Below are positions 9,142-17,277 of a stretch of DNA of 64,000 nt, in pieces (positions within the stretch are counted from its first letter, which is position 1; the number at the start of each line of letters is the position of its first letter). The translations under genes and the position numbers were made by a program. Under the pieces are notes generated by a model. That model saw only the letters and a list, made by a program, of their open reading frames with translations, was not told the DNA's origin and made no database searches. This stretch comes from Thermaurantimonas sp046299575 (GTDB lineage Bacteria; Bacteroidota; Bacteroidia; Flavobacteriales; Schleiferiaceae): positions 372,001 to 436,000 of the forward strand of contig NZ_JBKBHX010000002.1 in assembly GCF_046299575.1 (NCBI RefSeq). Reading direction: 5' to 3'.

Positions 9142-9306
9142 TTAATTTTTTCTGTGTTTATATGCGCCATAGGCTGCACCCGCCAGAGCCAGCAGACCAA
9201 TAGCGCCATCCACAGGCACAGGGCCTCCCGGAGGGTCAGGCTGAGCATACGTTATCAAGGGTAGTGATATAATCAGGATAGCGATGAGTATTATAGCCTT
9301 TTTCAT
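9142..9306 (-). CDS. Small PID-CTERM-like surface protein (paralogue 2)
   Basis: A 54-residue protein with an N-terminal signal peptide (MKKAIILIAILI...TYAQ) followed directly by QPDPPGGPVPVDGAIG, a hydrophobic segment LLALAGAAYGAY and a basic tail KHRKN. This tripartite layout (Pro-rich motif with P-I/V-D-G, membrane segment, basic cluster) matches the short PID-CTERM sorting-signal family of Bacteroidota as I remember it. The mature protein is therefore almost only a sorting signal. The longer frame to 9336 would overlap the upstream gene; ATG at 9306 gives a proper signal peptide. It is a paralogue of the gene at 11735-11926, on the other side of the T9SS cargo. Confidence 0.8.
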   Translation of the reverse strand: MKKAIILIAILIISLPLITYAQPDPPGGPVPVDGAIGLLALAGAAYGAYKHRKN

Positions 9307-9325
9307 ATCGTCAGGTATTTTAAAA

Positions 9326-11731
9326 TTAATAAACAAATTTCATGTTTTTATAGTTGCCGCCAGCTTCAATGCTGAGCACATACACCCCTTTAGCAAGGTT
9401 TGGCAAAGCAAAGGTAGAAGTGGCTCCGGCTACTACATCCGTATTCCATATCTTTATAACCTTGCCGGTCATATCCGTTACTTTCAGAGTAGTGCGACCC
9501 ATATTTTCATAACCTTTCAAATACACCTGTCCGTCGTGTACCCAGGCATTCAATTTATCTACTTCGTGTTCTATGGTACTGACCGTGCTCTTATTAAAGT
9601 GCAGCACAAAACGGTCGGGGTTGTTTGATGGATTGTGGGTGAAGGTATAATCGCCATTGTTCAGCATCGTAAAGGTATTGGTCAGCTTATCTTCCAGGGT
9701 CACGACGATGGAAGGATCGAAATCCGATACATCAAACAGACTGATGGTGTATGCACCGGCTTCGGTACATGTGAATCGGGTCGGCAACGAATACGAACCT
9801 GAGAGTGACGGCAATGTGTTGATGGAGTAATACACATTTCCTATGACACTGTAGATCATCGGATAGCCTTCGATCCGGTTGAATTTATAAGCGTCATACT
9901 TGCCATCAAATCCGGTAGTGGCGTCGGATTTGAAAAGCACGTACATCTCATCGGTGCGGTCATTTTTGCTCACGCGAATGTTGATGCGGTCGAAGTTGTT
10001 CTGTGTTTTCAGCAGTCCGTCACCACCACTTGCCGAGCGACGCGAGAGTGCAAAAGTGAAATTCAGCCCGGTGGTGTTAGCCCGCACAAAGAATGCCTCG
10101 CCTGGCGACAGGTATCGGGCTGAGGAAGGAGTATTGGTCGTTGGATTGTAAGACGTGTATCCGGTCGGAGTGCGGATAGACAGGGATTTCTCTGTGGACC
10201 CATTATCAGTATCCAATCCATTCAAGTCAAAATCGGCATGATAAGGATTGGCCAGCAGATTCCATCCCTGAGTGACACCAGGGCTTGCTGAAAATGTTAC
10301 ACCCGATGGTGCAGATCCATAATCCAATGAACGCACTACTGCTGAAGTGTTGGATGAAAGGGATCCTGAAAAAACAATATTTGAATCATTCGCAGGAATG
10401 GTAAAGAATCCATAGGGAGAATTTTCACCGGCTGCGATAAAAACGCCTTGTCCGCGAGTGAATGTACCGGTATGAGCCGACGACCATCCACCGGTAGCGC
10501 TCCAGTTGTACACTGAGCTGGCGGTAAACTGACCTGTACCAATGGAATTAATATTGATGCCATCAACAGGCGAACCAATGGCGTACCATTTATAGGAAGT
10601 TCCCGGTACGAGACGCATCTGATGATTTACGGTACCTGTACCCGATACAGCCCCATAAATCAGCCGGGCATAATCGGTTTTTGAAGTCGCNNNNNNGAGA
10701 CGCATCTGATGATTTACGGTACCTGTACCCGATACAGCCCCATAAATCAGCCGGGCATAATCGGTTTTTGAAGTTGCTTCGAGGGTGATGGTTCCGTTGT
10801 TGGTAAGGGTGCCGGATACTTCCATGGATCTTCCCGCTGGAATTGTGGTTGTTCCATTAACTGTAAAATTCTCTGTGGAATTGCTTGGAATAATCAATGG
10901 TGTTGTACCTGACGTAGCATTGGCTGTATTTACAGCACCCCACTGTCCATCGCTGTCTGTAATTACATATTTTAAATTTCCAGTGGTATGATCTCTGACT
11001 TCAATTCTGCGTATTCCATTTGAATTATTATTGTTGACATAAGCCCCCCAACGACCATTTGCTGTAGCTGAATCTCTATACCACGATGCAATAGATGTAG
11101 CATAAGTTATTCCAACATTTTCCACATATGTACAAGCGATTGGTCTTCCAGTTCCAGACACATTGTCGTATAATACCACAAAATCTTTAGTGCTACCGAG
11201 CGAGTTTTGCCAAATTGCAGATATGTTAGAGGAGCTTGTTCCAAAATTAGCTACGATTGCAGAATTTGTGGTAGTAAGTCTGGTGGCAACTGTTGTTCCG
11301 CCGGCACCATCATTAAGCATTATTCTCATAATTACGTTATTCCCCGGTGTAAATCTTGTATTACCACTAGGTTCGGTGATAAACCATCCGGTATAACTAC
11401 CAGATGCATTTGTAGTAAACTCACCAAAACTTCCGGATGTTGATAAACTTGGGCTTGATGTTTGGTAAAAACTCCCAGTTTCATTGTAAAAAATCACATT
11501 ACCAGCACCATTAAATGTTGCTCCATCAGAAGAAATAACAACTTGATTAAAATATCTGTAAGTTGCATTTGGGATTAATCCGCTTATTGTCACGCGGAAA
11601 GCATATGGCACTCTGTTGTTATTTGTTCCATTTATGCCTTGAATATACTGCGGAAGAATTACTTCTGTCAAAGAGGGCTGTGAAAACATTGACAATGAAG
11701 GAAATAATAATAGCAAATAAAATCTTTTCAT
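9326..11731 (-). CDS. Large T9SS type A cargo, surface adhesin-like protein (contains assembly gap)
   Basis: An exported protein of roughly 770-800 residues, depending on how the N gap resolves. It has a signal peptide (MKRFYLLLLFPSLSMFSQ), Ser/Thr/Asn/Gly-rich beta repeats, a region typical of Bacteroidota surface proteins (SYKWYAIGSPVDG; TQGWNLLANPYHADFD), and a C-terminal T9SS type A sorting domain (about the last 75 residues, ending GVYVLSIEAGG..KNMKFVY). It should be secreted through T9SS and anchored at the surface; ligand unknown. ATG at 11731 lies 3 nt after the stop of the upstream small gene. Codons for residues near 348 are undefined because of six Ns flanked by an 81-bp duplication. 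Confidence 0.88.
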   Translation of the reverse strand: MKRFYLLLLFPSLSMFSQPSLTEVILPQYIQGINGTNNNRVPYAFRVTISGLIPNATYRYFNQVVISSDGATFNGAGNVIFYNETGSFYQTSSPSLSTSGSFGEFTTNASGSYTGWFITEPSGNTRFTPGNNVIMRIMLNDGAGGTTVATRLTTTNSAIVANFGTSSSNISAIWQNSLGSTKDFVVLYDNVSGTGRPIACTYVENVGITYATSIASWYRDSATANGRWGAYVNNNNSNGIRRIEVRDHTTGNLKYVITDSDGQWGAVNTANATSGTTPLIIPSNSTENFTVNGTTTIPAGRSMEVSGTLTNNGTITLEATSKTDYARLIYGAVSGTGTVNHQMRLXXATSKTDYARLIYGAVSGTGTVNHQMRLVPGTSYKWYAIGSPVDGININSIGTGQFTASSVYNWSATGGWSSAHTGTFTRGQGVFIAAGENSPYGFFTIPANDSNIVFSGSLSSNTSAVVRSLDYGSAPSGVTFSASPGVTQGWNLLANPYHADFDLNGLDTDNGSTEKSLSIRTPTGYTSYNPTTNTPSSARYLSPGEAFFVRANTTGLNFTFALSRRSASGGDGLLKTQNNFDRINIRVSKNDRTDEMYVLFKSDATTGFDGKYDAYKFNRIEGYPMIYSVIGNVYYSINTLPSLSGSYSLPTRFTCTEAGAYTISLFDVSDFDPSIVVTLEDKLTNTFTMLNNGDYTFTHNPSNNPDRFVLHFNKSTVSTIEHEVDKLNAWVHDGQVYLKGYENMGRTTLKVTDMTGKVIKIWNTDVVAGATSTFALPNLAKGVYVLSIEAGGNYKNMKFVY
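10610..10690. repeat. 81-bp duplication, copy 1 (left of N gap)
   Basis: This 81-base stretch is repeated to the right of the N gap at 10697-10777. The only difference I see is C versus T near the end (AAGTCGC here, AAGTTGC there). It encodes about 27 residues, beginning ATSKTDYARLIYG and ending NHQMRL on the reverse strand. Collapsing the two copies restores a smooth reading frame, which points to unmerged overlapping contig ends. Confidence 0.85.
10691..10696. other. Assembly gap (six N)
   Basis: Six consecutive N bases inside the T9SS cargo gene. The gap plus one repeat copy totals 87 bases, a multiple of three, so the reading frame is open with or without it. Confidence 0.99.
10697..10777. 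repeat. 81-bp duplication, copy 2 (right of N gap)
   Basis: Second copy of the 81-base unit at 10610-10690, with one substitution. The sequence continues from this copy into the upstream part of the gene without interruption. Confidence 0.85.
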
Positions 11732-11734
11732 CAC

Positions 11735-11926
11735 TCAGTCGTTTATGCGGTTTGACTTCATTTTCTTAGCGCCATAGGCTGCACCGGCAGCGATGAGCAG
11801 TCCGATCCCGCCATCGATGGGCACAGGGCCTCCCGGAGGGTCGGGTTGAGCATAGAGGGCTACAGGAGCCACTATAGTCGCTATCCACACGATAGACGAT
11901 GCTGCGATGTTGAAAAGTTTTCTCAT
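11735..11926 (-). CDS. Small PID-CTERM-like surface protein (paralogue 1)
   Basis: A 63-residue protein: signal peptide (MRKLFNIAASSIVW...ALYAQ), then PDPPGGPVPIDGG, a hydrophobic segment IGLLIAAGAAYGA and a basic tail KKMKSNR. It is a clear paralogue of the 54-residue protein at 9142-9306; the core (QPDPPGGPVP.DG.IGLL..AGAAYGA.K) is almost the same. It is the first gene of the operon and is followed 3 nt later by the T9SS cargo. Probable sorting-signal protein whose processing enzyme (an exosortase-like protease, by analogy) is not in the window. Confidence 0.82.
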   Translation of the reverse strand: MRKLFNIAASSIVWIATIVAPVALYAQPDPPGGPVPIDGGIGLLIAAGAAYGAKKMKSNRIND

Positions 11927-12531
11927 TTTTTGTAAGAATTAGACACTTTTTTTTATCATTGACCAAATGTATTTGTCTGAGAAAAAATCTTCGGTGTTGT
12001 GGGATTAAGATTTTGTTACCTTTACGTTTGACTGTTATCATAGACAATTTGTACATGAAGGAACATTTACAGAAGTTAATAAATTATGAACACGCATAGA
12101 ATGGAATGCTAACTTTGTACATTGACCAACTGTGTTAAAAAACACATTAATCAATTGAGCATATATCACCTTTTTTGAATTGGATTCGTCAAAAAGGTCG
12201 TTTATCCATGCATAGTCAAAAAAATTTCGAGCGTATTAATTACTTGCAGAATTCTAAAAATATAATTTGGTCTATATTAACGGTTTTTGTATTGAATGAA
12301 TGGCGCCATATTTAGGGCCAATCATCATATAGTAATCGTCTGGTAAACAACATTAAATGTGATAAGCGATATAGAAATCACCACAATACCCATCTTAGCC
12401 ATGCTATCTTTACTATTTTAATAGAAAGCTGGTATTTTGAGGAAGATTATTTTTTCAACTTTAGAAAGAAATACTGAGAAAAAAATGTAATTTTTCATGG
12501 CACTACGTGTACTTTCATTAATAAAATTCAC
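11927..12531. other. 605-bp A+T-rich intergenic region
   Basis: Divergent spacer between the PID-CTERM operon (reverse) and acpH (forward). Very A+T-rich, with no open frame of note. It contains a reverse-strand TACATTTG box at 11964-11971 and a forward TAACTTTG at 12110-12117, the latter about 415 nt before acpH and therefore doubtful for that gene. I see no repeat, tRNA or strong hairpin. Confidence 0.5.
11964..11971 (-). promoter_or_regulatory. Candidate -7 box for PID-CTERM/T9SS operon
   Basis: Reverse-strand TACATTTG matches TAnnTTTG and sits about 38 nt before the first ATG of the operon. A clear -33 TTTG is not visible at the usual spacing. Confidence 0.35.
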
Positions 12532-13128
12532 ATGAACTACCTCGGCCATCTGTATCTGTCACCGCACGACGCACCCTTCAGACTCGGCAATCTGATGGCC
12601 GACGGGCTACCTGCCAGAACGGTGGTAAACTACCCTTCAAGGATGCAACTCGGCTATCGTTTCCACCTTTGGATTGACGACTTTACCGACCGCCATCCCT
12701 CCTTTAAACACAGCCGTGAGCTATTGGCCGTCACTCAACGACATTATGCCGGGGTGGTGGCCGATGTGCTGTACGACCATTTTTTGGCCAAAAACTGGGC
12801 AAAATATTCTAACGAGTCACTTGAAGATTTCAGTCAGACGTTTTACGTTCAATATCAAAGCTATCTGGATGTACTTCCTGAAAAATTTACCTATATGATG
12901 CAGTACATGGTACGCTACCGATGGCTGGAGTCCTATGCAAGTGTAGAAGGTTTGCAGCAGGCGCTATCCGGACTTGGCAGGCGCAGCCGGTACAAGAACA
13001 ATATGCACACAGCCATTGAAGATATTTATGCTAACTATGAACAGCTGGAATGCGATTTTCTTGAGTTTATGGCTGAAATTAGGCGTGCTGCCCGAAAATG
13101 GCTAACTGACCATAACGGCTTTCTGTAG
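12532..13128 (+). CDS. acpH: Acyl carrier protein phosphodiesterase (AcpH/DUF479)
   Basis: A 198-residue protein resembling E. coli AcpH, which cleaves the 4'-phosphopantetheine arm from holo-ACP. It begins MNYLGHLYLS, has GNLMAD, then FHLWIDDFTDRHP (metal-binding His/Asp cluster of an HD-like fold), followed by VVADVLYDHFLAKNW and LSGLGRR near the C-terminus, all characteristic of the family. Forward orientation; converges on the amidase gene with a 50-nt gap. Start ATG at 12532 is the obvious one. Confidence 0.88.
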   Translation: MNYLGHLYLSPHDAPFRLGNLMADGLPARTVVNYPSRMQLGYRFHLWIDDFTDRHPSFKHSRELLAVTQRHYAGVVADVLYDHFLAKNWAKYSNESLEDFSQTFYVQYQSYLDVLPEKFTYMMQYMVRYRWLESYASVEGLQQALSGLGRRSRYKNNMHTAIEDIYANYEQLECDFLEFMAEIRRAARKWLTDHNGFL

Positions 13129-13178
13129 AATCCAACATTTTTTCAAATAGAGCCAGATTAAACCAAAAAGGCGGTACT

Positions 13179-13958
13179 TTAATAAACTTCAAAGCGATCG
13201 GCGTCCTTTAGAAAACCTAGAGACTCTCGCACTTGCACCAATTCATCCATCCTTACCGCAGCCGATACAACCTCTTCCCTACCCTCCTCAGCCACATGAA
13301 GGATTTGCCCCAAGACATCATACACAGCTGAATCGCCCGAGTGATATACGCCCTTTGCATCGTAGCCCACGCGGTTTACACCGGCCACGTAGGCCATATT
13401 TTCAATGGCACGGGCAGGCAATAGGGAACGCCAAGCATGGCTTCGTCTGTGTGGCCAATTCGCAACGTAGAGCAGCAAATCATAATACGCTCCCGGTCGT
13501 TGACGCGACCATACAGGAAAGCGCAAATCATAGCAGATCATCGGACATATTTTCCAACCACGATACTCGATCAGAATCCGCTCTATTCCGGGTGAATACA
13601 CTTTTTCCTCTCCGGCGAGTGAGAAGAGGTGCTTCTTGTCGTATGTGTATTCCTCCCCTTCAGGAGTCAGGAAGTACAGCCGATTATAGTATCTGCCGTC
13701 ATCGAAGGTAATCAACGATCCGCAAACAGCCGATTGATATTTTTCAGAAAGCTCTATCAAAAGTCGCCTGCCGGATTGGGCGGCACTATTTTCAAAAAGA
13801 TGAGGCTCCATGCTGAAACCCGTGTTAAACATCTCCGGGAGCACAAGGAGATGGCAGCTGGGCATATCTTCGCACAGTTTTTGGATTTTGGCGTGATTGG
13901 CTTCTATATCGTGCCATTGAATATCGTACTGCAAAAGATTGATGCGCAATTCGTTCAT
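13179..13958 (-). CDS. Nitrilase-superfamily amidase (omega-amidase/YafV-like)
   Basis: A 259-residue carbon-nitrogen hydrolase with the Glu-Lys-Cys triad: Glu42 in LPEMFNTGF, Lys108 in YDKKHLF, Cys142 in ICYDLRFPVW. The YDKKHLF and RFPVWSR context is closest to the YafV/omega-amidase group that hydrolyses alpha-ketoglutaramate or similar amides; the exact substrate is an inference. The frame opens at 14006, but MNELRINLLQYDI at 13958 is the family-like start. That start overlaps the divergent TPR gene start (13942) by 17 nt, so each promoter must lie within the other gene; a TACTTTTG box is at 14006-14013. Confidence 0.92.
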   Translation of the reverse strand: MNELRINLLQYDIQWHDIEANHAKIQKLCEDMPSCHLLVLPEMFNTGFSMEPHLFENSAAQSGRRLLIELSEKYQSAVCGSLITFDDGRYYNRLYFLTPEGEEYTYDKKHLFSLAGEEKVYSPGIERILIEYRGWKICPMICYDLRFPVWSRQRPGAYYDLLLYVANWPHRRSHAWRSLLPARAIENMAYVAGVNRVGYDAKGVYHSGDSAVYDVLGQILHVAEEGREEVVSAAVRMDELVQVRESLGFLKDADRFEVY

Positions 13959-15006
13959 AGGAAAATTTGGACTTATTTGTTTGATTTGGCTCTCCGCCGT
14001 ACACACAAAAGTACATGCTCAGAAAGTCACCCGTATGCATGCCGAAGGCCGCTATTCCGAGCTGCTGGTTTACGGCTCAAAGATTGACTCTCTACGAGGT
14101 GATGAGGCCCTGCTGGTAGCCGATGCCTTTTTCAGAAACAAAAATCCCGGAAAAGCCGAAGAAATTCTCCGGAAGGTCATCGGACGTGGCTACACCACTG
14201 AAGAAGCCTACTGGCAACTAACTCAGGTGCTGCTCGCCCAGGAGAAATGGCTTCCGGCACTCGACAACATTGAGAAGGCCCTGAAATTCAACACATCAAA
14301 CTTCACCTACCTGAAAGTGCGCGCGGGCATTCTGTTGCAACTTGGCAAAAACCGCGAGGCCGAGGCCGAATATCGAAAGTTGCTGCGCTTGCGACCCCAT
14401 GATGAATCGCTTCATTGGCTCACTTACCAGTCCATTGTTGAGCAGGAAGACTACCGACGAGGTAAAAACTTTTTACTTTCAAATTTGTCGAAATTCAAAA
14501 CTTCAGAATTTAAAAACAAGGTGTATGACGCACTGGTGCGCTTCTATCAATACACAGTGCAAAATCCGGACAGTGCCCTTTATTGGGTAAAAAAATGGCA
14601 AGCGGAAACGGGAAAAAATACTCTAAACGTTCCGATGGAACTAATCATTCTCAATACGTTGGGAAGGCATGATGAAGCAATAAAATTGTATGTTGACAAC
14701 AAAAGATTGTTCTCTCCCGGCACCGATGGCGTCCTCTTCGATGAAATTTCGGGCCACTCAGAATTCGCGCTTCAGGTTTATCATCATGTCGAAAAATCTA
14801 CCTACACCATGTACATTATGGATGCCGAACGTAAGTATATTCAGGGCAAAATCATTTGGAAAAAAATCGATGACGGCCGATCGGAAGCCATAGTCAGCCT
14901 TCCTCGACAATCAATCCGTAAAATTTATTCTATACCCATCAGCAATTACCAAAAAATAAAACAACAAAGTATTAACATCGCAAAAAGTGTGAACAATCTA
15001 GAATAA
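13942..15006 (+). CDS. Exported TPR-repeat protein
   Basis: A 354-residue protein with a signal peptide (MRNSFIGKFGLICLIWLSAVHTKVHAQ) and several tetratricopeptide-like helical pairs through residues about 30-250 (for example KWLPALDNIEKALKFNTSN and NREAEAEYRKLLRLRPHD). It is probably a periplasmic scaffold. The C-terminal third, rich in Tyr/Lys, has no family I recognise. The ATG at 13942 gives the full signal peptide; a TTG at 13939 is also in frame. It overlaps the divergent amidase start by 17 nt and precedes the T9SS protein by 52 nt. Confidence 0.82.
   Translation: MRNSFIGKFGLICLIWLSAVHTKVHAQKVTRMHAEGRYSELLVYGSKIDSLRGDEALLVADAFFRNKNPGKAEEILRKVIGRGYTTEEAYWQLTQVLLAQEKWLPALDNIEKALKFNTSNFTYLKVRAGILLQLGKNREAEAEYRKLLRLRPHDESLHWLTYQSIVEQEDYRRGKNFLLSNLSKFKTSEFKNKVYDALVRFYQYTVQNPDSALYWVKKWQAETGKNTLNVPMELIILNTLGRHDEAIKLYVDNKRLFSPGTDGVLFDEISGHSEFALQVYHHVEKSTYTMYIMDAERKYIQGKIIWKKIDDGRSEAIVSLPRQSIRKIYSIPISNYQKIKQQSINIAKSVNNLE
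14006..14013 (-). promoter_or_regulatory. Candidate -7 box for the amidase gene, inside the TPR gene
   Basis: Reverse-strand TACTTTTG matches TAnnTTTG about 48 nt upstream of the amidase start codon. It lies in the signal-peptide coding region of the divergent TPR gene. No clear -33 element. Confidence 0.3.
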
Positions 15007-15058
15007 TTTCGCTTGAAACAAATTGGCATTTTTAGATGTATTTAACGAAAACAACCGG

Positions 15059-16324
15059 ATGAAAAAACACACTGCCCGAATTGCAGCGATTATTAGTTGT
15101 GCTGCCCTGGTTACAGGCCGGCTAACGAGCTACAGCAGCGGATTTTTCGGAAATGGATACACCGGTTCACCAGGCAATAATGGTATGACGTGTGTTTCAT
15201 GTCATTCAGGCTCTCCGGTCACCACAGCACAGGGAGCCATTTCGAGCAATATTCCGTCTTCAGGATATGTGCCGGGCCAGTCCTACATTATCACGATCAC
15301 AGCACAGCACCCTACTTTTAACACGTTTGGTTTCATGCTTACGGCGGAAAGTTCTTCCGGGGCTAAGGCAGGTAACTGGACAATATTAAATACTACCGAA
15401 ACCCAGTTAACAGCAGGAGGCGCATATGTTTCTCACACTTCATCCGGAATTAGTGGCATGAATAACAGCAAGACATGGACTGTACAATGGACTGCACCTA
15501 CACCTGGGGTTGGTCAGGTGACCTTCTATGCAGCCATCAACCGTGCCAACGGCAATTTTTCGACCAGTGGCGATCAGATACAGACAGCCACGTTGGCCGT
15601 AAGTCAGTTCAGTCCACCTCCTCCACCTCCACTCAGCCTTAAAATAGACACAGTAATACACGAGGTATGCCTCAATGGATGCAATGGCAGCATACAGGCC
15701 TCACATACAGGGGGTATACCTCCGGTTACATATTCCATTACAGGTGGCAGTTTTATAAATCTGTGTGGGGGTCAGTACTGGGTAAAAGTTACGGACAGTG
15801 TAGGTCAGAAAGACTCTTTGCAGGTCACAGTTCAAAATGGTGTAAATCCACCTGTACCGGATATTATATATGACCAGCAAAATATACTGCTTTACACTAC
15901 AGCCCAGGCAGCACAATATCAATGGCTTTACGATGGCCAGCCTATACCCAACAGCAATAACGATACGCTTAGTCTGGTAGGATTACAGCCGGGAGAATAC
16001 AGTGTGACAATTACTGATATAAAAAATTGTCAATCCACTTCGCAGAAACTTACAGTAATTTTTGGCAATATTCATCTCATAACTGCTCAGGACATAAGAG
16101 TATTACCCAATCCATGTAAAAGGGGGCAGTCCGCTTTCTTTGAATGGAATTACGAACCGGGTGAGTGGTTACTGTTCGATACTTCAGGCCGGTTACTCAA
16201 ACGCTCTTACGCCGATCCTGGAAGAAATTTTATTCACACAGAGCACTTAAAACCGGGGACGTATCTAATCGTCATCCGCACCGGAAACTTATCACATGCC
16301 ATATCTAAAATGCTGATATTGTGA
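15059..16324 (+). CDS. T9SS-secreted protein with choice-of-anchor-V/reeler-like domain and CxxCH motif
   Basis: A 421-residue protein: signal peptide (from MKKHTARIAAI), then a domain beginning SSGFFGNGYTGSPGNNGMTCVSCHSG, which resembles the reeler-like choice-of-anchor-V domain of Bacteroidota; its CVSCH is a c-type haem attachment motif. The domain runs to about residue 190 and is followed by a Pro-rich linker (PPPPPP), two SprB-like or Ig-like repeats, and a T9SS type A C-terminal domain (NPCKRGQ...LKPGTYLIVIRTG). The frame opens at 15023, but the ATG at 15059 starts the signal peptide. Predicted extracellular; haem binding is plausible but unproven. Confidence 0.85.
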   Translation: MKKHTARIAAIISCAALVTGRLTSYSSGFFGNGYTGSPGNNGMTCVSCHSGSPVTTAQGAISSNIPSSGYVPGQSYIITITAQHPTFNTFGFMLTAESSSGAKAGNWTILNTTETQLTAGGAYVSHTSSGISGMNNSKTWTVQWTAPTPGVGQVTFYAAINRANGNFSTSGDQIQTATLAVSQFSPPPPPPLSLKIDTVIHEVCLNGCNGSIQASHTGGIPPVTYSITGGSFINLCGGQYWVKVTDSVGQKDSLQVTVQNGVNPPVPDIIYDQQNILLYTTAQAAQYQWLYDGQPIPNSNNDTLSLVGLQPGEYSVTITDIKNCQSTSQKLTVIFGNIHLITAQDIRVLPNPCKRGQSAFFEWNYEPGEWLLFDTSGRLLKRSYADPGRNFIHTEHLKPGTYLIVIRTGNLSHAISKMLIL

Positions 16325-16723
16325 CTATAATTTCAGATGCGAGATGATTTTCTGCCGGGAGGCCTCTAGCACTTCAGGAGATAACTTTAGTTTGGGTTTG
16401 GTGAAATTAATGTCATTCATCGCATTAATGGGCATAAGGTGAATGTGGGCATGAGGAACTTCAAGTCCAATAACAGCCACACCAACCTTTATGCAAGGAT
16501 ATGCGTCTCTGATGGCATTTCCGATTTTCTTTGAAAAAGCCCAAAGTTCAGTATAAATATCATCGGGCAAATCAAAGAGGTTGTCCACCTCCATTTTAGG
16601 AATAACCAGCGTGTGACCTTCCGTAAGGGGAAATATATCGAGAAATGAATAGCAATTTTCAGTTTCGGCAATTTTATAGGATGGAATTTCGCCTTTTACG
16701 ATTTTTGTGAAGATCGACGCCAT
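16325..16723 (-). CDS. HIT-family nucleotide hydrolase (HinT-like)
   Basis: A 132-residue histidine-triad protein. It has the N-terminal SIFTKIVKGEIPSYKIAE, FLDIFPLTEGHTLVIPK, and the active-site HAHIHLMP at about 91-98. HinT-type enzymes hydrolyse nucleoside phosphoramidates and acyl-AMP. ATG at 16723 is chosen over the in-frame TTG at 16729. It lies 11 nt after the greA stop, so the two are probably co-transcribed; its stop abuts the convergent T9SS gene. Confidence 0.94.
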   Translation of the reverse strand: MASIFTKIVKGEIPSYKIAETENCYSFLDIFPLTEGHTLVIPKMEVDNLFDLPDDIYTELWAFSKKIGNAIRDAYPCIKVGVAVIGLEVPHAHIHLMPINAMNDINFTKPKLKLSPEVLEASRQKIISHLKL

Positions 16724-16734
16724 ATTCAAAATGT

Positions 16735-17211
16735 TTATACCACGGATATTTCAAGAATCTCGAATTCAAGGGTTCCGGCAGGTACTTTGATCGCTACTTT
16801 CTCACCTACTTTCTTTCCTACAAGACCCTGACCGATGGGTGAATTTATGGAAATCTTTCCTAACTTGAGGTTGGCTTCCGATTCAGATACCAACGTATAA
16901 GAGACGACCTGATTGTTTTTAAGGTTTTTAAGTTTTACAGTACTCATGACCATCACCTTCGATACATCGACATCTGATTTATCCATCAGACGAGCATTGG
17001 CGATGAGGTCTTCGAGTTTCGATATTTTTAGCTCCAAAAGGCCTTGGGCTTCTTTTGCTGCATCGTATTCTGCATTTTCAGATAAGTCGCCTTTATCGCG
17101 TGCTTCCGCGATTTGTTGAGAAATCTTTGGCCGTTCTACGTTTTTTAGATAATCGAGCTCTTCTTTTAATTTCTTTAAACCTTCTGGGGTTAAATAGGTA
17201 ACTTTTGACAT
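16735..17211 (-). CDS. greA: Transcription elongation factor GreA
   Basis: A 158-residue GreA: N-terminal coiled coil (YLTPEGLKKLKEELDYLKNVERPKISQQIAEARDKGDLSENAEYDAAKE, split motif) with the acidic tip Asp/Glu in DLSENAEY that reaches the RNA polymerase active site, followed by the FKBP-like C-terminal domain ending SPIGQGLVGKKVGEKV...LEFEILEI. It rescues backtracked polymerase by stimulating transcript cleavage. Start ATG at 17211; followed by the HIT gene. Confidence 0.97.
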   Translation of the reverse strand: MSKVTYLTPEGLKKLKEELDYLKNVERPKISQQIAEARDKGDLSENAEYDAAKEAQGLLELKISKLEDLIANARLMDKSDVDVSKVMVMSTVKLKNLKNNQVVSYTLVSESEANLKLGKISINSPIGQGLVGKKVGEKVAIKVPAGTLEFEILEISVV

Positions 17212-17242
17212 AGGTGTTCTTCTTTTAAGTTAAATAATAAAA

Positions 17243-17271
17243 GAATGAGACCTCGATTCGAGGCCTCATTC
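17243..17271 (-). terminator. Hairpin terminator of the TonB/PorV operon
   Basis: A 13-base arm GAATGAGACCTCG, loop ATT, and CGAGGCCTCATTC (one mismatch) make a strong stem. On the reverse strand it is followed by TTTTATTATT, so it can terminate the operon ending at 17291. It lies only 32 nt before greA, and a TATATTTG box just before it (17278-17285, reverse strand) would place the hairpin in the greA leader if used. Confidence 0.7.
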
Positions 17272-17277
17272 ACGCCA

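Noticed and set aside
10610..10777. Genuine tandem repeat in the T9SS cargo
   Set aside because: Copies flank an N gap, differ at one base and collapse cleanly, so an assembly overlap is more likely; a real repeat is left open in the findings.
12110..12117. TAACTTTG as the acpH promoter
   Set aside because: It is about 415 nt from the acpH start with no -33 box, so an association is weak.
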